Part shown: positions 36,350-45,598 of the stretch, piece by piece | Numbering within the stretch: the stretch's first letter is position 1 | Layout: each line of letters begins with the position of its first letter | From: Deinococcus sp. Arct2-2 | GTDB taxonomy: Bacteria > Deinococcota > Deinococci > Deinococcales > Deinococcaceae | Direction of reading: 5' to 3' | Assembly: GCF_004801315.1 (NCBI RefSeq) | Contig: NZ_SSNW01000034.1 | Coordinates: 1 to 53,121, forward strand | Length of the DNA stretch: 53,121 nt | The notes under the pieces: generated by a model | Seen by the model: only the letters and a program-made list of their open reading frames with translations | Told to the model about the DNA's origin: nothing | The model's database searches: none | Program-made: the position numbers and the translations under genes

Positions 36350-37759
36350 ATGGCCAGACTACGCACCACCGCTCCATCTTCCGGATACACCGTGTTGGTC
36401 GTTGACGACGACGACGATCTGCGGATCACCCTCTGCCGTTTGCTCGAAGTCGATGGGCATGAGGTGCTGTCAGCCGCCAGTGGTGAAGAAGCCCTTCGGT
36501 TGTGTCGGGGGCAAGACGTCCACCTGATCTTGCTTGACTACTTCATGCCGGGCATGACCGGTCAAGAGGTCGTCAAGCACGTGCGCACCTTCGACCCCCA
36601 AGTCCAAATTGTCTTGCAAACCGGCTACGCTTCGGAAAAGCCCCCCCGGCAAATGTTGCGTGAGCTGGACATCCAGGGCTACCACGACAAATCTGAAGGA
36701 CCGGACAAGCTGTTGGTGTGGGTGGACGCCGCCCTGAAGACCTTTCAGCATGTCCGGGCCCTGCACGCGTCGCGCAGCGGCTTGGAGTACATCCTGAAAG
36801 CCGCCCCAGAGTTGCACCGCCTGCAACCCCTGGATGACCTGCTGCTGGGCATTTTGCTGCAGATTCAGGGACTACTGGGCTTTCCCAGCGCGGTGCTAGC
36901 CACCTTGACTCCGGAACGGGCCGCACTGGCCCCCAGCGGCGCGGTGCTCACCACTGAGTTGCAGGAGTTCACGCTTCGAATCGGAACGGGCCGCTTCAAC
37001 CACACGGAGTGGGCCGTGTTGACACCTGCGGAACAAACACTGATCTGCACAGCGGTCAAGAGCGGCCAAGCCTATCTCGGCCCGCAAATCATCTTGCCGC
37101 TGAAAGCCGGTGAGCGCACGCTGGGGGTGGTGATGGTCGACAATCCCGGGCCGGGCAACGGCGACCTGCATCTCTTGGAAATTTTTGCGGCTCAGGCGGC
37201 GGTCGCCATTGAGAACACCCGCTTGTATAGTTTGGCGACGATCGATGATTTGACGGGGTTGGTCAACAAACGGGCGTGGTTGATGCGGCTGGAAGAAACG
37301 ATTCAGCTGGCCGCCCGGCACGCGGTGCCGACCAGTGTGTTGCTGCTGGATCTCGATCATTTTAAAGCGGTTAACGACACCTATGGCCACTTGGCAGGCG
37401 ATCATGTCCTGGCCACGTTGGGCGGCTGTGTCCAGCAGCACCTGCGCCGTTCGGATGTGGCCGGGCGGTATGGGGGCGAAGAACTGGCGGTGCTGTTGCC
37501 GCACACGCCAGCGGCGGGGGCGCTGATCATTGCTGAGCGCCTCCGGGGCGCCATTGAACGCTTGCCGCTGCGCTGGAAGGGTCACGCATTGTCACTCACG
37601 GTCAGTATTGGTGTCGCCAGCTTACCAAGTACCGCGGTGCACGCGCCAGAAGAACTGGCCGTAGACGTTTTCGCGCGGGCGGATCAGGCCCTGTATGAGG
37701 CCAAGCGTCAAGGCCGCAACCGTGCCGTACAGGATACGGAGGGTGCTCCAGCCCTATGA
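36350..37759 (+). CDS. Response-regulator diguanylate cyclase (REC-GAF-GGDEF)
   Basis: The protein has 469 residues from ATG 36350; GTG 36326 is an alternative. The N-terminal receiver (about 12-130) has VLVVDDDDDLR, Asp63 in LILLDYFMPG, and a Lys in YHDKSEG. A GAF-like domain (about 155-295) ends EIFAAQAAVAIENTRLYSLA. The GGDEF domain is complete: IDDLTGLVNKRAW, then LLLDLDHFKAVNDTYGHLAG, then the variant signature RYGGEELAVLL. The I-site RRSD is present, so product inhibition is likely. It should make cyclic di-GMP when phosphorylated. It overlaps the downstream histidine kinase by ATGA, and that kinase is its probable phosphodonor. No membrane segments are present. Confidence 0.94.
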   Translation: MARLRTTAPSSGYTVLVVDDDDDLRITLCRLLEVDGHEVLSAASGEEALRLCRGQDVHLILLDYFMPGMTGQEVVKHVRTFDPQVQIVLQTGYASEKPPRQMLRELDIQGYHDKSEGPDKLLVWVDAALKTFQHVRALHASRSGLEYILKAAPELHRLQPLDDLLLGILLQIQGLLGFPSAVLATLTPERAALAPSGAVLTTELQEFTLRIGTGRFNHTEWAVLTPAEQTLICTAVKSGQAYLGPQIILPLKAGERTLGVVMVDNPGPGNGDLHLLEIFAAQAAVAIENTRLYSLATIDDLTGLVNKRAWLMRLEETIQLAARHAVPTSVLLLDLDHFKAVNDTYGHLAGDHVLATLGGCVQQHLRRSDVAGRYGGEELAVLLPHTPAAGALIIAERLRGAIERLPLRWKGHALSLTVSIGVASLPSTAVHAPEELAVDVFARADQALYEAKRQGRNRAVQDTEGAPAL

Positions 37760-39732
37760 GACGCCGTACGGACGACTTAGCCACGGAGAACGAAGCGCTG
37801 CGCCGGACGGTGCAGCGCTATGAGGCGCTCTTGGGGGTCGTTGACGGCGTAGTCTGGGAAATCGATCCCCGTTCGCAGCGCACCCTTTTTGTGAACCACA
37901 AAATCAAAACGCTCCTTGGTTACACGCCGGAAGAGTGGATGAGTACCCCGCACCTCTGGGAAGCCTGCATTCACCCCGACGACCAAGAACGGGTGCTGAG
38001 TGAAACTGAAACGGCCAACCTGCGTGGCAAGCCGTACCACGTTGAATACCGCGCCATTACCACGGAGCGGATGGTCGTGTGGTTACGCGACTTCACCACA
38101 CCAGTGGTGGAAAGCGGAGTGCTCAGGGCCCTCAGCGGCGTGACGATTGACGTCACGGCCCAAAAAAATGCCGATTTGCAGGTGAAACTCCGGCAAGCGC
38201 GGGCGTACTCACTGGTTCAGCACAGTACAGATGTCTTTTCGGTGCTCAATGCTGAAGGGCGCTTCACTTACGTCAGCCCCGCTGTCAAGAGGCAACATGG
38301 TGTCGCACCCGACGAGGTCCTCGGTTGGCATTTCGCTGCCCACATGCACCGGGACGACCTTGGCCAAGCACAGGCAGACTTTCAGCAAGTGTTGGCCGCG
38401 CCGGAGACCAAAACCGTCGGTATGTACCGACAACGCCGAATAGACGGCAGCTGGGGCTGGACAGAAATCACCATCACCAACATGCTGAGCGATCCACACG
38501 TCCGGGGGATCGTGACCAACGCCCGCGACATCACCGACCGCAAACATGCGGAAGAAGCCCTGGAGCGGAGCGAAGGCCGCTTCCGATCCTTGGTTCAAAA
38601 CGCTTCGGACCTCATCACCGTCCTTGATGAGCGTGGTGTCATTCTGTACGAAAGCCCTTCGGTGAACGCCGTTCTAGGGTACGCTCCTGAAGATCTGATC
38701 GGACACAGCGTCCTTGAGTACCTTCCGGCAGAGACCCATGACGAAGTGCTCAGAATAGTGGCCGCACTGGTCACGGGGGGCGCCGGCACCACCGTCCGGC
38801 CGACGTTCCGCTTCCGGCATGCCAACGGTGAGTGGCGCGCGCTGGAAGGGCTGATGACCAACCTGCTTGGTGACCCACATGTGGGCGGGATTGTGATCAA
38901 CTCCCATGACATCACTGACCGCCAGCAAGCCGAGAGTGCCCTTAAGGTCAGTCAGCGGCAGTTGCTGTCCAGTGAGAAGCTCGCCAGTCTAGGGCGCTTG
39001 ACCGCCGGCTTGGCGCATGAGATCAATACGCCACTGGCCGCGACCATGAATTACCTGCATGTGGCGCGCAATCTGGTGCAGGAGTACCAAAATTCCATCA
39101 GTAACCCACGGGTCACGGCCGATGATCACCGAGAAATCGCTGCCGAAACCCTCACGGCCTTAGACGACGCGGGTAAGACCACGGCGCGAATTGGGGAGTT
39201 CATCCGGCAGATGCGCAGCCATACCCGTGACACTGTGCAGGGCGTTAGTGAATTCGATCCAGTGAAACTGGCTGGAGATACGCTGGCCATGTTGGCTCAC
39301 GAAGCGCGCGCCGCACAAGTGGAACTGCACTTGGAATCGGCGCGGAGCCACCTCATGCTTAAAGGTGAACCGGGCCGCTTCACTCAGGTCCTGACCAATC
39401 TGGTCATCAATGCCATTCACGCCTGTGAGACGGTAACCAGACAACGCCGGGTCGATATGCGCTTCGGTCTTCAAGGGAGTGAACTTCGGCTCCAGGTGGA
39501 AGACAACGGTGCGGGCATTCCGGCAGAGGTGTTGCCTAAGATTTTTGATCCGATGTTCACAACCAAAGCCGTCGGCAAAGGCACTGGCTTAGGGTTGGCA
39601 ATCATTCATGACATCGTTCAAGGACATTTTGGTGGACGCATCGACGTGCAAACTCAACTGCACAGAGGGACAATCTTCACTGTACACTTCAATGCCGCTG
39701 CTGCTCTGGCACGTGAACACCAACGTGAGTAA
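37756..39732 (+). CDS. Soluble PAS-PAS-PAS histidine kinase
   Basis: The protein has 658 residues without membrane helices. After a short coiled coil there are three PAS domains at about 22-135, 148-265 and 270-390. Each closes with a PAC-type strand ([13 protein letters not shown], then [14 protein letters not shown], then [14 protein letters not shown]). HisKA follows with His421 in [19 protein letters not shown], then HATPase with Asn552 in [19 protein letters not shown] at 583 and GTGLGLAI at 609. This HisKA/HATPase type resembles the NtrB/ZraS-like class. The start overlaps the cyclase stop by 4 nt. Together the two genes form a kinase / cyclic di-GMP output pair. The ligand of the PAS domains is unknown. 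IS3 sequence begins about 100 bp after the stop. Confidence 0.94.
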   Translation: MRRRTDDLATENEALRRTVQRYEALLGVVDGVVWEIDPRSQRTLFVNHKIKTLLGYTPEEWMSTPHLWEACIHPDDQERVLSETETANLRGKPYHVEYRAITTERMVVWLRDFTTPVVESGVLRALSGVTIDVTAQKNADLQVKLRQARAYSLVQHSTDVFSVLNAEGRFTYVSPAVKRQHGVAPDEVLGWHFAAHMHRDDLGQAQADFQQVLAAPETKTVGMYRQRRIDGSWGWTEITITNMLSDPHVRGIVTNARDITDRKHAEEALERSEGRFRSLVQNASDLITVLDERGVILYESPSVNAVLGYAPEDLIGHSVLEYLPAETHDEVLRIVAALVTGGAGTTVRPTFRFRHANGEWRALEGLMTNLLGDPHVGGIVINSHDITDRQQAESALKVSQRQLLSSEKLASLGRLTAGLAHEINTPLAATMNYLHVARNLVQEYQNSISNPRVTADDHREIAAETLTALDDAGKTTARIGEFIRQMRSHTRDTVQGVSEFDPVKLAGDTLAMLAHEARAAQVELHLESARSHLMLKGEPGRFTQVLTNLVINAIHACETVTRQRRVDMRFGLQGSELRLQVEDNGAGIPAEVLPKIFDPMFTTKAVGKGTGLGLAIIHDIVQGHFGGRIDVQTQLHRGTIFTVHFNAAAALAREHQRE

Positions 39733-40002
39733 GTTCAGAAGGTACAGGATTACTGTGTAAGTTGTGTGGCCTTCACCAGTCTAAACGGATCTGCCGTGAC
39801 TGACTCCAGCGGGAGTGCTCTAGGAAAGTCTTCAAGCGGCGTTGCGAGCGTTCGCCGATGAGGTGAGTGTCGACCAAGGCGTGGCGTAGTAGAGCGCCGA
39901 GTGGCGGCGCTCATGGTTGTACCAGCGGTGAAAGCCAGGCATAGCCGCGCGAACCTCGGCCATCGTCTGCCAGTTGTGACGGAAAGCGAATTGATCTTTG
40001 TA

Positions 40003-40920
40003 ACCTCGAGTGCTAGGGGGTCAAAGGCCACCAAAGAACAAGGCCAGATTGTGGGCAGCAATCTTGCGGCACACCTGGGCGCGAATGGATCGAAAAGAAT
40101 TGAGCTGTGGAAGCATGAGGTGAAATGAGCGATCGAGACGAGAAAAGACCGTTTCTCTCGTCTTTCTGAGGCTCCGCCGTCGCGCCCCAGCAGGGGCGCG
40201 ACTGCTTCATAGTGCTCTTGGGCTGTGCATAGACCCCACAGCCTTGGTCGCCCCAATCACCGAGGGCCAACGTCCCCTCACCCTCGTCCAACAACGTGCG
40301 TGCAAGCGGCGGATCACTCTCATTCCCAGCAGCGAGGGCACAGCGGACGATCATGCCATGATCGTCAATCATGGCGTGCAGCTTGAACCCGTAAAACCGG
40401 CCTTTGACACTGTAGCCTCCGTGCCCACCGCGTCCACTGCCCGCCTCGGTGATCGCTCGGGGTCGCGCGTAGCGCGTCCCCTTGCACAGCACCAACGGTG
40501 TGCTGTCAATCACGCCCACGGTGTCGTCGTCGAAGTGGGACAGTCTTAGAGCGAGGTCGGCGTAAATCGTCTCCACATTCGACTGAATCCGGAGAGACCG
40601 GGTTCGATCTGGCAAGCACGGAAACAGTGCCCGGTACGTTCAACGTACCTGAGCCAACCACTTGTGTTCAGAGACCTCACCGAGCAATTCGCCCACCAGC
40701 GCAATGGTCATCAGCTCGCTGTACCTGCCCTTCTGATTGACCTCGTGGGGCAAGACAAACAAGCCGATGTGTGCAGCGGCTTGCAGATCATCATCAACAT
40801 ACACGGAGATGAGCGTGAACAGATCTTCGACGCTACCCTGAGCCAGCGGGAGTTCTTTGGTAGGCATACCTGAGCTTCCGCTTTCTTATGTCCCACTGCC
40901 TACCCCCTAGCACCCGAGGT
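40003..40920 (-). mobile_element. IS982-family insertion sequence, defective
   Basis: The element is 918 bp, bounded by ACCTCGAGTGCTAGGGGGT (40003-40021) and its inverted partner (40902-40920), with a single A/G difference. Exact TTGTA copies touch both ends, consistent with a 5-bp target duplication. It contains one damaged transposase gene and lies inside an IS3 orfB. Confidence 0.82.
40021..40867 (-). pseudogene. IS982-family transposase with stop and frameshift
   Basis: The N-terminal frame from ATG 40867 reads EDLFTLISVYVDDDLQAAAH and ELMTIALVGELLGEVSEHKW, then hits TGA at 40640-40642. The same frame then continues with TYRALFPCLPDRTRSLRIQS, the core VGVIDSTPLVLCKGTRYARP (first Asp) and GRFYGFKLHAMIDDHGMIVR. 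Near 40170 the reading must shift to give ETVFSRLDRSFHLMLPQLNS and the ending IAAHNLALFFGGL before the stop at 40021. The total span matches the family's roughly 280 residues. One nonsense codon and one frameshift make it non-functional. Confidence 0.82.
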
Positions 40921-41587
40921 TTGTAAGTTCTGTTGAGTCTTTCCAGGATTCCGGTGCCGCCTGGTTGGGATACTGTTGAGCGCACCCAGAGGCCGTACTT
41001 CAAACAGCTCTGTTGAAAGACCTCACCCGTGAAGTCGCTGCCGCCGTCACTGTGCACGAGGATGGTGTCCGGGTGGCCCTCGGCCCGCAGGACGGCCACG
41101 GCCTCGTCAAGCGTGAGCTTGGCGAGGTGCATGGACAGGCTCCGCACCACCCGGCTCGCTAAGACCACCCGTGAAATGACGTCCAGCACAAAGTAAATCC
41201 AGCAAACGCCATCCGGGAGGGACAGGCGTGTGGCATCGATGTGTCCCCGGCGTCCTTCGGGCCAGTCCTGAGGACTGGATACTTTGGGAGAAGGGTGTCT
41301 TGTTTTCCGAGGCTGTGGGGGATGCAGCCGCAGTTCACCGAGCGCCACTCGGATCTTGTGTAAGCCAATGGCTTGGCCTTGAGCTTTGAATTCCTGATAC
41401 AGCAAGCGGTAGCCAGAGGTCGGATGCAATAACGCCATCTGCCGCACCTGTTAGTAAAGCTCCTCCCGGTGCTGCTGGCGCGCACACCCTCTTGACTGTT
41501 GGTCATCTCCGTACCTGCCGTTCGAATCTTAAGGAGGCGTCACCAAACTGGAGCGCGGACGGCCAGCCTTGCCGGGAGACTCGGGCC

Positions 41588-42595
41588 ATGGAACAACGCT
41601 TTTTGGGAAAGACCGGCCTGAAGGTCAGCGCACTGTGCTTGGGCACCATGACCTTTGCCCGGGAGGCCGACGAAGCCACCAGCCACGCGATGCTTGACCG
41701 CTTCGTCGAGGCTGGCGGCACCTTCATCGACACCGCAGACGTATACAGCACGGGCGCGTCGGAAGCCACCATTGGCCGTTGGCTGAGTACCCAGCAGCGC
41801 GACGATCTGGTGATCGCCACCAAAGTGCGTTTCCCGATGGGGGAGGGAGCCAACGAGGTCGGCCTGTCGCGCAAGCACATCCTTGCCGGGGTGGAAGCCA
41901 GCCTCAAGCGCCTGCAGACCGACTACCTCGACTTGTATCAGGTGCACTGCTGGGACGCAAAGACCCCTCTGGAAGAAACGCTGTCCACCTTGGACACTTT
42001 AGTGAAACGCGGGGTGGTGCGCTATGTGGGCGTCAGCAACTTTACCGGCTGGCAGCTGCAAAAGGCCATCGACCTGAGCCGTCAGCATGGCTGGGAAGTC
42101 TTCAGCTCCCTGCAACCCCAGTACAACTTGCTGTGCCGCAGCACCGAATGGGATCTGCTGCCGGTGTGCGAGAACGAAGGGCTGGGCGTGATTCCGTGGA
42201 GTCCGCTGCGGGGCGGCTGGCTGAGCGGCAAGTTTCGCCGGGGCATGGATCAGCCGGTGTCCGGTTCCCGCATCGAGAAAGCCGAGCAAGAAGGCTGGGG
42301 CGAGTCGTGGAGCAACTACAACAACGAACACACTTGGGGTGTGCTGGACGCCCTGTTTGAGGTGGCCGAGGACAGCGGCAAAACGCCGTCGCAGGTGGCG
42401 CTGAACTGGCTGCTGGGCCAGCCCGGTGTGACGGCGCCGATTTTGGGCGTCCGAACCATGGCGCAATTGGAAGATAATCTGGGAGCCAGTGGCTGGACGC
42501 TGAGTGGGGAGCAACTGGCCCGTCTGAACACGGCCAGTGCCCAGCCGGCGCCGTATCCACATGATTTCATTGCCGACGCCCAGCAGCGCCGCTGA
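41588..42595 (+). CDS. Aldo/keto reductase
   Basis: The protein has 335 residues. The N-terminus [20 protein letters not shown] is typical. The tetrad is intact: Asp48 in FIDTADVYS, Tyr53, Lys79 in LVIATKV, and His120 in LYQVHCWD. The C-terminal cofactor segment is [16 protein letters not shown]. It belongs to the same broad group as the reductase at 19166 but has a longer loop after strand 7 ([20 protein letters not shown]), so it is a paralogue and not a recent copy. ATG 41588 has GGGAG about 10 nt upstream; the frame is open to 41492 within the IS flank. It should reduce carbonyl compounds with NADPH in the cytoplasm. Confidence 0.93.
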   Translation: MEQRFLGKTGLKVSALCLGTMTFAREADEATSHAMLDRFVEAGGTFIDTADVYSTGASEATIGRWLSTQQRDDLVIATKVRFPMGEGANEVGLSRKHILAGVEASLKRLQTDYLDLYQVHCWDAKTPLEETLSTLDTLVKRGVVRYVGVSNFTGWQLQKAIDLSRQHGWEVFSSLQPQYNLLCRSTEWDLLPVCENEGLGVIPWSPLRGGWLSGKFRRGMDQPVSGSRIEKAEQEGWGESWSNYNNEHTWGVLDALFEVAEDSGKTPSQVALNWLLGQPGVTAPILGVRTMAQLEDNLGASGWTLSGEQLARLNTASAQPAPYPHDFIADAQQRR

Positions 42596-42676
42596 GACCG
42601 GGTTGAGGGTGGGATGACTGAGGTGGGGGAGCTAAGGCCGTGTCGATTGAACCGGATCGGGGTCAGCTGACCCGCC

Positions 42677-43183
42677 GTGACTGACCCGAAACCCTACCGC
42701 CTCCCAGTGGTGAGCATTCAGCACCTGGCTGGTAACATTGCGCCCGCTCTGGACGCAATTTCCTCTGAAAATAGGGACGGGTTCAAGCACACCCACCCGC
42801 CGCTGCTTGTCCGACGAGTGTTCCAAGGCAACACGATCAGAACTTTTGGTCCAGTCTCCGTATACCCCTGCCTAACCGGGCGATCCCTGACGGCGATCAC
42901 GCTCGATCTGCCTGCCGCTCAAGCGGTGGCGGTCGGCGCGACAGAGGTGCTGGTGCTGGGAGGCTGGGTGCGCAGCAATGCAGTGATTGAGGAAGCCCTG
43001 GTCAAACGGCTGGCGATCGAGGCAAGCGCCGAGACCCTTTTGTTCGCGGGTCACAGCAAGTTTGGCTGACGGGCCATGACCTCAGTGTGCGGGCTCAGCC
43101 GGGTGAGCAAAGCGGTCAGCGACTGGAAGAGCCGTCAATTGGGCCGGTTAAAGGACGCTGGTTCGGAGGTGACGCTGATGTGA
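42677..43183 (+). pseudogene. DeoR-family sugar regulator, degraded
   Basis: The later part is recognisable as the DeoR sugar-phosphate-binding domain: LTAITLDLPAAQAVAVGATE, then VLVLGGWVRSN, then EEALVKRLAIEAS and LLFAGHSKFG. Directly after HSKFG comes TGA (43067-43069). The same frame then continues with RAMTSVCGLSRVSKAVSDWK and ends EVTLM, which is exactly how DeoR proteins end. The TGA probably replaced an Arg codon. The middle of the domain between the GG-R and the EE-A-KR parts is deleted, and the N-terminal helix-turn-helix is not recognisable. It is therefore a dead regulator. Confidence 0.68.
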
Positions 43184-43380
43184 GGAGAGCCGGGGCGGCT
43201 GCCCTGCCCTTCAATGGCCGCGGGTGTAACGCTTCGGCGATCTCCTGCAGGGCTGAGATATCCCGGTTGCGGCGGGCCACCATCGCCCGCTTACGGAGGT
43301 TTTCCGGCTCAAGTCGGCCGATGCGCTCCGCGCGGACGGCCTAGGACAGCGGCGGCAGGATCAACTCCAGGCCAGTCATG
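43116..43380 (-). pseudogene. Possible small gene fragment with in-frame stop
   Basis: The minus strand reads MTGLELILPPLS, then TAG at 43343-43341. It then continues with AVRAERIGRLEPENLRKRAM, VARRNRDISALQEIAEALHP, which looks protein-like. The last part overlaps the DeoR remnant in antisense. No family is recognised, and it may be chance. Confidence 0.25.
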
Positions 43381-43600
43381 ACAACAGGCGCTCTTGCCGA
43401 GCTTCGTCATCTCTTTTCATACCACCGGCGGTTCATGGGCTTCTCTCTGGGGACGCGTCTTCAGGTGCAGTGAATTCAGAGTGCCGGCGCCCCATCTTTG
43501 TTGATCGCCGGTCAAGAGTCCATGGTGTTGGATAGAAAGGGGTTGGTCGACGCCGGCGATGATTACAGTGTTCAACAAGAAGGAGCCGTGCTCAGGCCAA
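43184..43600. other. Gene-poor region
   Basis: Apart from the possible fragment on the minus strand, nothing is recognised. The left end of the IS5-type remnant should lie in its last part but was not identified. Confidence 0.3.
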
Positions 43601-44382
43601 AATCCTAAACGCTCAATGGGGGGTGATGAAACTGATTTTCCTGTTCGTAAACCGCTTGCCGAGATGGACGCGGTGCTGGCACACCGGGGAGAACGTCAGA
43701 CGACACGGGGCCGCCCAGCGTGGCTCAACACCTGCAGATGTGGCTGGAAGTCTGGCGCGAGTCCCACACCTTGGCGCACTTGGGCGACGACTGGAGATTC
43801 ACGACCAGGGCGTGCACCGTATGGTGGAACGTGTCAAGGCCGCCCTCGCCGCCTCTCAGCCGTTCCAGATGCCCCCAAAGCGCGTCTTCCAGGAGGCGCC
43901 TACGGTTGACAGCCTCGTGGCGGTTGATGCCTCGGAGGTTCCGTGCGAACGGCCCAAAAAAGCGGCGCGGCTGCGACAGCGGGAAGAAAAAGAGGCGTAG
44001 TTTGACGTTCCGGCGGCTGATCTGCATGCTGATGCCGTGCCTCCTAGACACGGTTATCCGTGCGAATGCCGTCCACGATCTGAAGTTGTTGCGTCACGCT
44101 GGGTTTCGGTGGCTCAACGCGACGGCGCTGAGCGGGGAGGCCGGGGCCCAGAAGGCATGGCGTCAGTACCCCTATCAGGCGACGTCGACGTCGCCGCGCT
44201 GTGCCGAACAGCGTCAGGAGAGTCGCGTGCTGAACCAGACCCGGCAGGGCACCGAGCCGATCATCCGTCGCCTGAAGATCTTGCGCGGGTTGAAGGACGT
44301 GGAGAGACGTCGGCGTCGCTTCGCGCTCCGGGTTCAGCGCACCGCGGCGCTGTGCACCCTCACCCAAGCCTGCCACTCATGA
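43600..44382 (+). pseudogene. IS5-family transposase remnant
   Basis: Several frames reconstruct most of an IS5-type transposase. The pieces are FPVRKPLAEMDAVLAHRGER, then VAQHLQMWLEVWRESHTLAH, then VDSLVAVDASEVPCERPKKA (first Asp). Next come KKKRRSLTFRRLICMLM and VHDLKLLRHAGFRW, and finally GTEPIIRRLKILRGLKDVER, with the acidic-R-RLK motif, and RRRRFALRVQRTAALCTLT. Compare the intact pattern vDvTEvpverPkkgqr..YSGKKkrHTlK and vE..IrRLKifriL..rYRNrrrRf.LR. At least three frameshifts are needed. GACTTTTGCAAGAGGCC just after the stop resembles the right end of this family. Confidence 0.75.
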
Positions 44383-44714
44383 CTTTTGCAAGAGGCCTAT
44401 CGACTCGGCGCAGTGGTTCGCAGGCAATCATCAGAAGGGACAGGCAACCTGTTCAAGGGGGTTAGCCCAGCATCTCGCTTGAGTTCGGGGGTATAAGGGT
44501 GCTGGGCCATGGGGATGCCCCACGTGATCGGCAACTGAACTCTCTGGGTACAGAACGCGAACCTCCTCTGTCTGTTGGGCGGCTGGAGAATGACCATCGG
44601 GAAACGGGAAAAAGGTTTCGGCTCGGCTACGGCGAGTCCGCCTCCCCCTCTCCGGTGAAAGCAACGCAACCGCCAGCAGTGGTGGAAAGAAGGACCCACG
44701 ACGTGGGCGCCGGC
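44383..44714. other. Gene-poor region with a possible orfA scrap
   Basis: On the minus strand MAQHPYTPELKRDA (near 44510-44470) resembles the first residues of an IS3-type OrfA, but it is too short to be sure. No other gene is seen before the IclR stop. Confidence 0.3.
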
Positions 44715-45518
44715 TTAGAAACGGTCACGCTTGTCTGGAGTCATCCCCAGCTTCATGGAGAGCTGCCTGCTGGCCTCCTGCACGCCGTCCAGATACCGCC
44801 TCTGTTTTTCTGTGTTGAGCCGCATCAGGGGGCCAGCCACGCTCAGTGAGGCGACCACCTGGCCCTGGAAATCGAAGATCGGGGCGGCGATCGAGAAGGT
44901 CTCCTCTTCGAGATCGGAGATGGCGACGTGGGCGCCGTCCTCCCGGATCTGCCGCAGTTCCTGTTCCAGGGCCGTTGGATCCGTGATGGTGCTGGCCGTA
45001 AACCGCTCCAGCGGTGTACGGAGCAGGGCAGCGAGCACCTCGCTTGGTGCATACGCCAGCAGCACCTTGGACGAGCCCCCAGCGTGCAGGGGTCCAATTC
45101 GGCCGACCCGGGCGAACATCCGCACAGGATGAGGGGAGGTGCGGACATCGATCACCAGGGAGTGCTGCCCCTCGCGGACCACGAGGTGGATGTTCTCCCC
45201 CGTCTGTTGCGCCAAGTCATCCAGTACCGGCCGCGCGGTTTGGGTCAGCGAGTGCTGCTCCTGAGCCTGCTGGCCCAGGATCAACGCGGCAGAGCCCAGG
45301 TGGGCGGCGTGGTCGTCGTCGAGCCTGACGTAGCCCAGATGAACCAGTGTCTGGAGAATACGGTAGACCTTACTTTTGGTCATGCCAGCCTGGGCGGCGA
45401 GCTGCGGAATTTTAAGTTCCGGAACCTGTCCGACCAGTTCCAGCACCCGGAGGCCGTCCTCCAAGGCGGAAATGGTGTACTCGGGCGGTGAATCGGGTGT
45501 TGGACTTGACTTTCCCAT
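44715..45518 (-). CDS. IclR-family transcriptional regulator
   Basis: The protein has 267 residues. The N-terminal winged helix is YTISALEDGLRVLELVG, then LKIPQLAAQAGMTKSKVYRI, then LVHLGYVRLDDD (about 14-70). The C-terminal effector domain is standard: LDDLAQQTGENIHLVVREGQ, then GPLHAGGSSKVLLAYAPSEV, then SDLEEETFSIAAPIFDFQGQ and LSVAGPLMRLNTEKQRRYLD. It diverges from the peptide operon with about 80 nt between starts, so it very likely controls that operon and itself. The effector may be a peptide or amino-acid derivative. ATG 45518 has AGGT upstream, and TATAGT at 45537-45532 is its -10. Confidence 0.94.
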   Translation of the reverse strand: MGKSSPTPDSPPEYTISALEDGLRVLELVGQVPELKIPQLAAQAGMTKSKVYRILQTLVHLGYVRLDDDHAAHLGSAALILGQQAQEQHSLTQTARPVLDDLAQQTGENIHLVVREGQHSLVIDVRTSPHPVRMFARVGRIGPLHAGGSSKVLLAYAPSEVLAALLRTPLERFTASTITDPTALEQELRQIREDGAHVAISDLEEETFSIAAPIFDFQGQVVASLSVAGPLMRLNTEKQRRYLDGVQEASRQLSMKLGMTPDKRDRF

Positions 45519-45531
45519 ACGCTGACCTCAC

Positions 45532-45537
45532 ACTATA
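45532..45537 (-). promoter_or_regulatory. -10 hexamer of the IclR gene
   Basis: TATAGT on the minus strand lies 13 nt before ATG 45518 and overlaps the control region of the divergent operon. Confidence 0.5.
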
Positions 45538-45568
45538 CGCTAACTAAATTCCATTGAGTGAACCGATA

Positions 45569-45583
45569 ATTCATCTGGTGAAT
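45569..45583. promoter_or_regulatory. Candidate IclR operator
   Basis: ATTCA-N5-TGAAT is a perfect dyad between the two divergent starts and just after GATAAT (45565-45570), a possible -10 for the peptidase operon. Binding here would block that promoter. Confidence 0.4.
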
Positions 45584-45598
45584 CATAGGGAGAAAGGT

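Larger units (their letters stand above)
39832..41447 (-). pseudogene. IS3-family orfB disrupted by an IS982 element
   Basis: The upstream half (41447-40916) reads [20 protein letters not shown], then DWPEGRRGHIDATRLSLPDG (first Asp), HSDGGSDFTGEVFQQ (second Asp) and GILERLNRTYK (Glu). The frame then enters the IS982 element. On the other side (40007-39832) it resumes in register as YKDQFAFRHNWQTMAEVRAA, then FHRWYNHERRHSALYYATPW, and ends at a natural stop. Removing the insert and one TTGTA copy would restore one orfB. The 5' end is also damaged: stops precede [12 protein letters not shown] and no orfA is visible. The element is dead. Confidence 0.85.
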
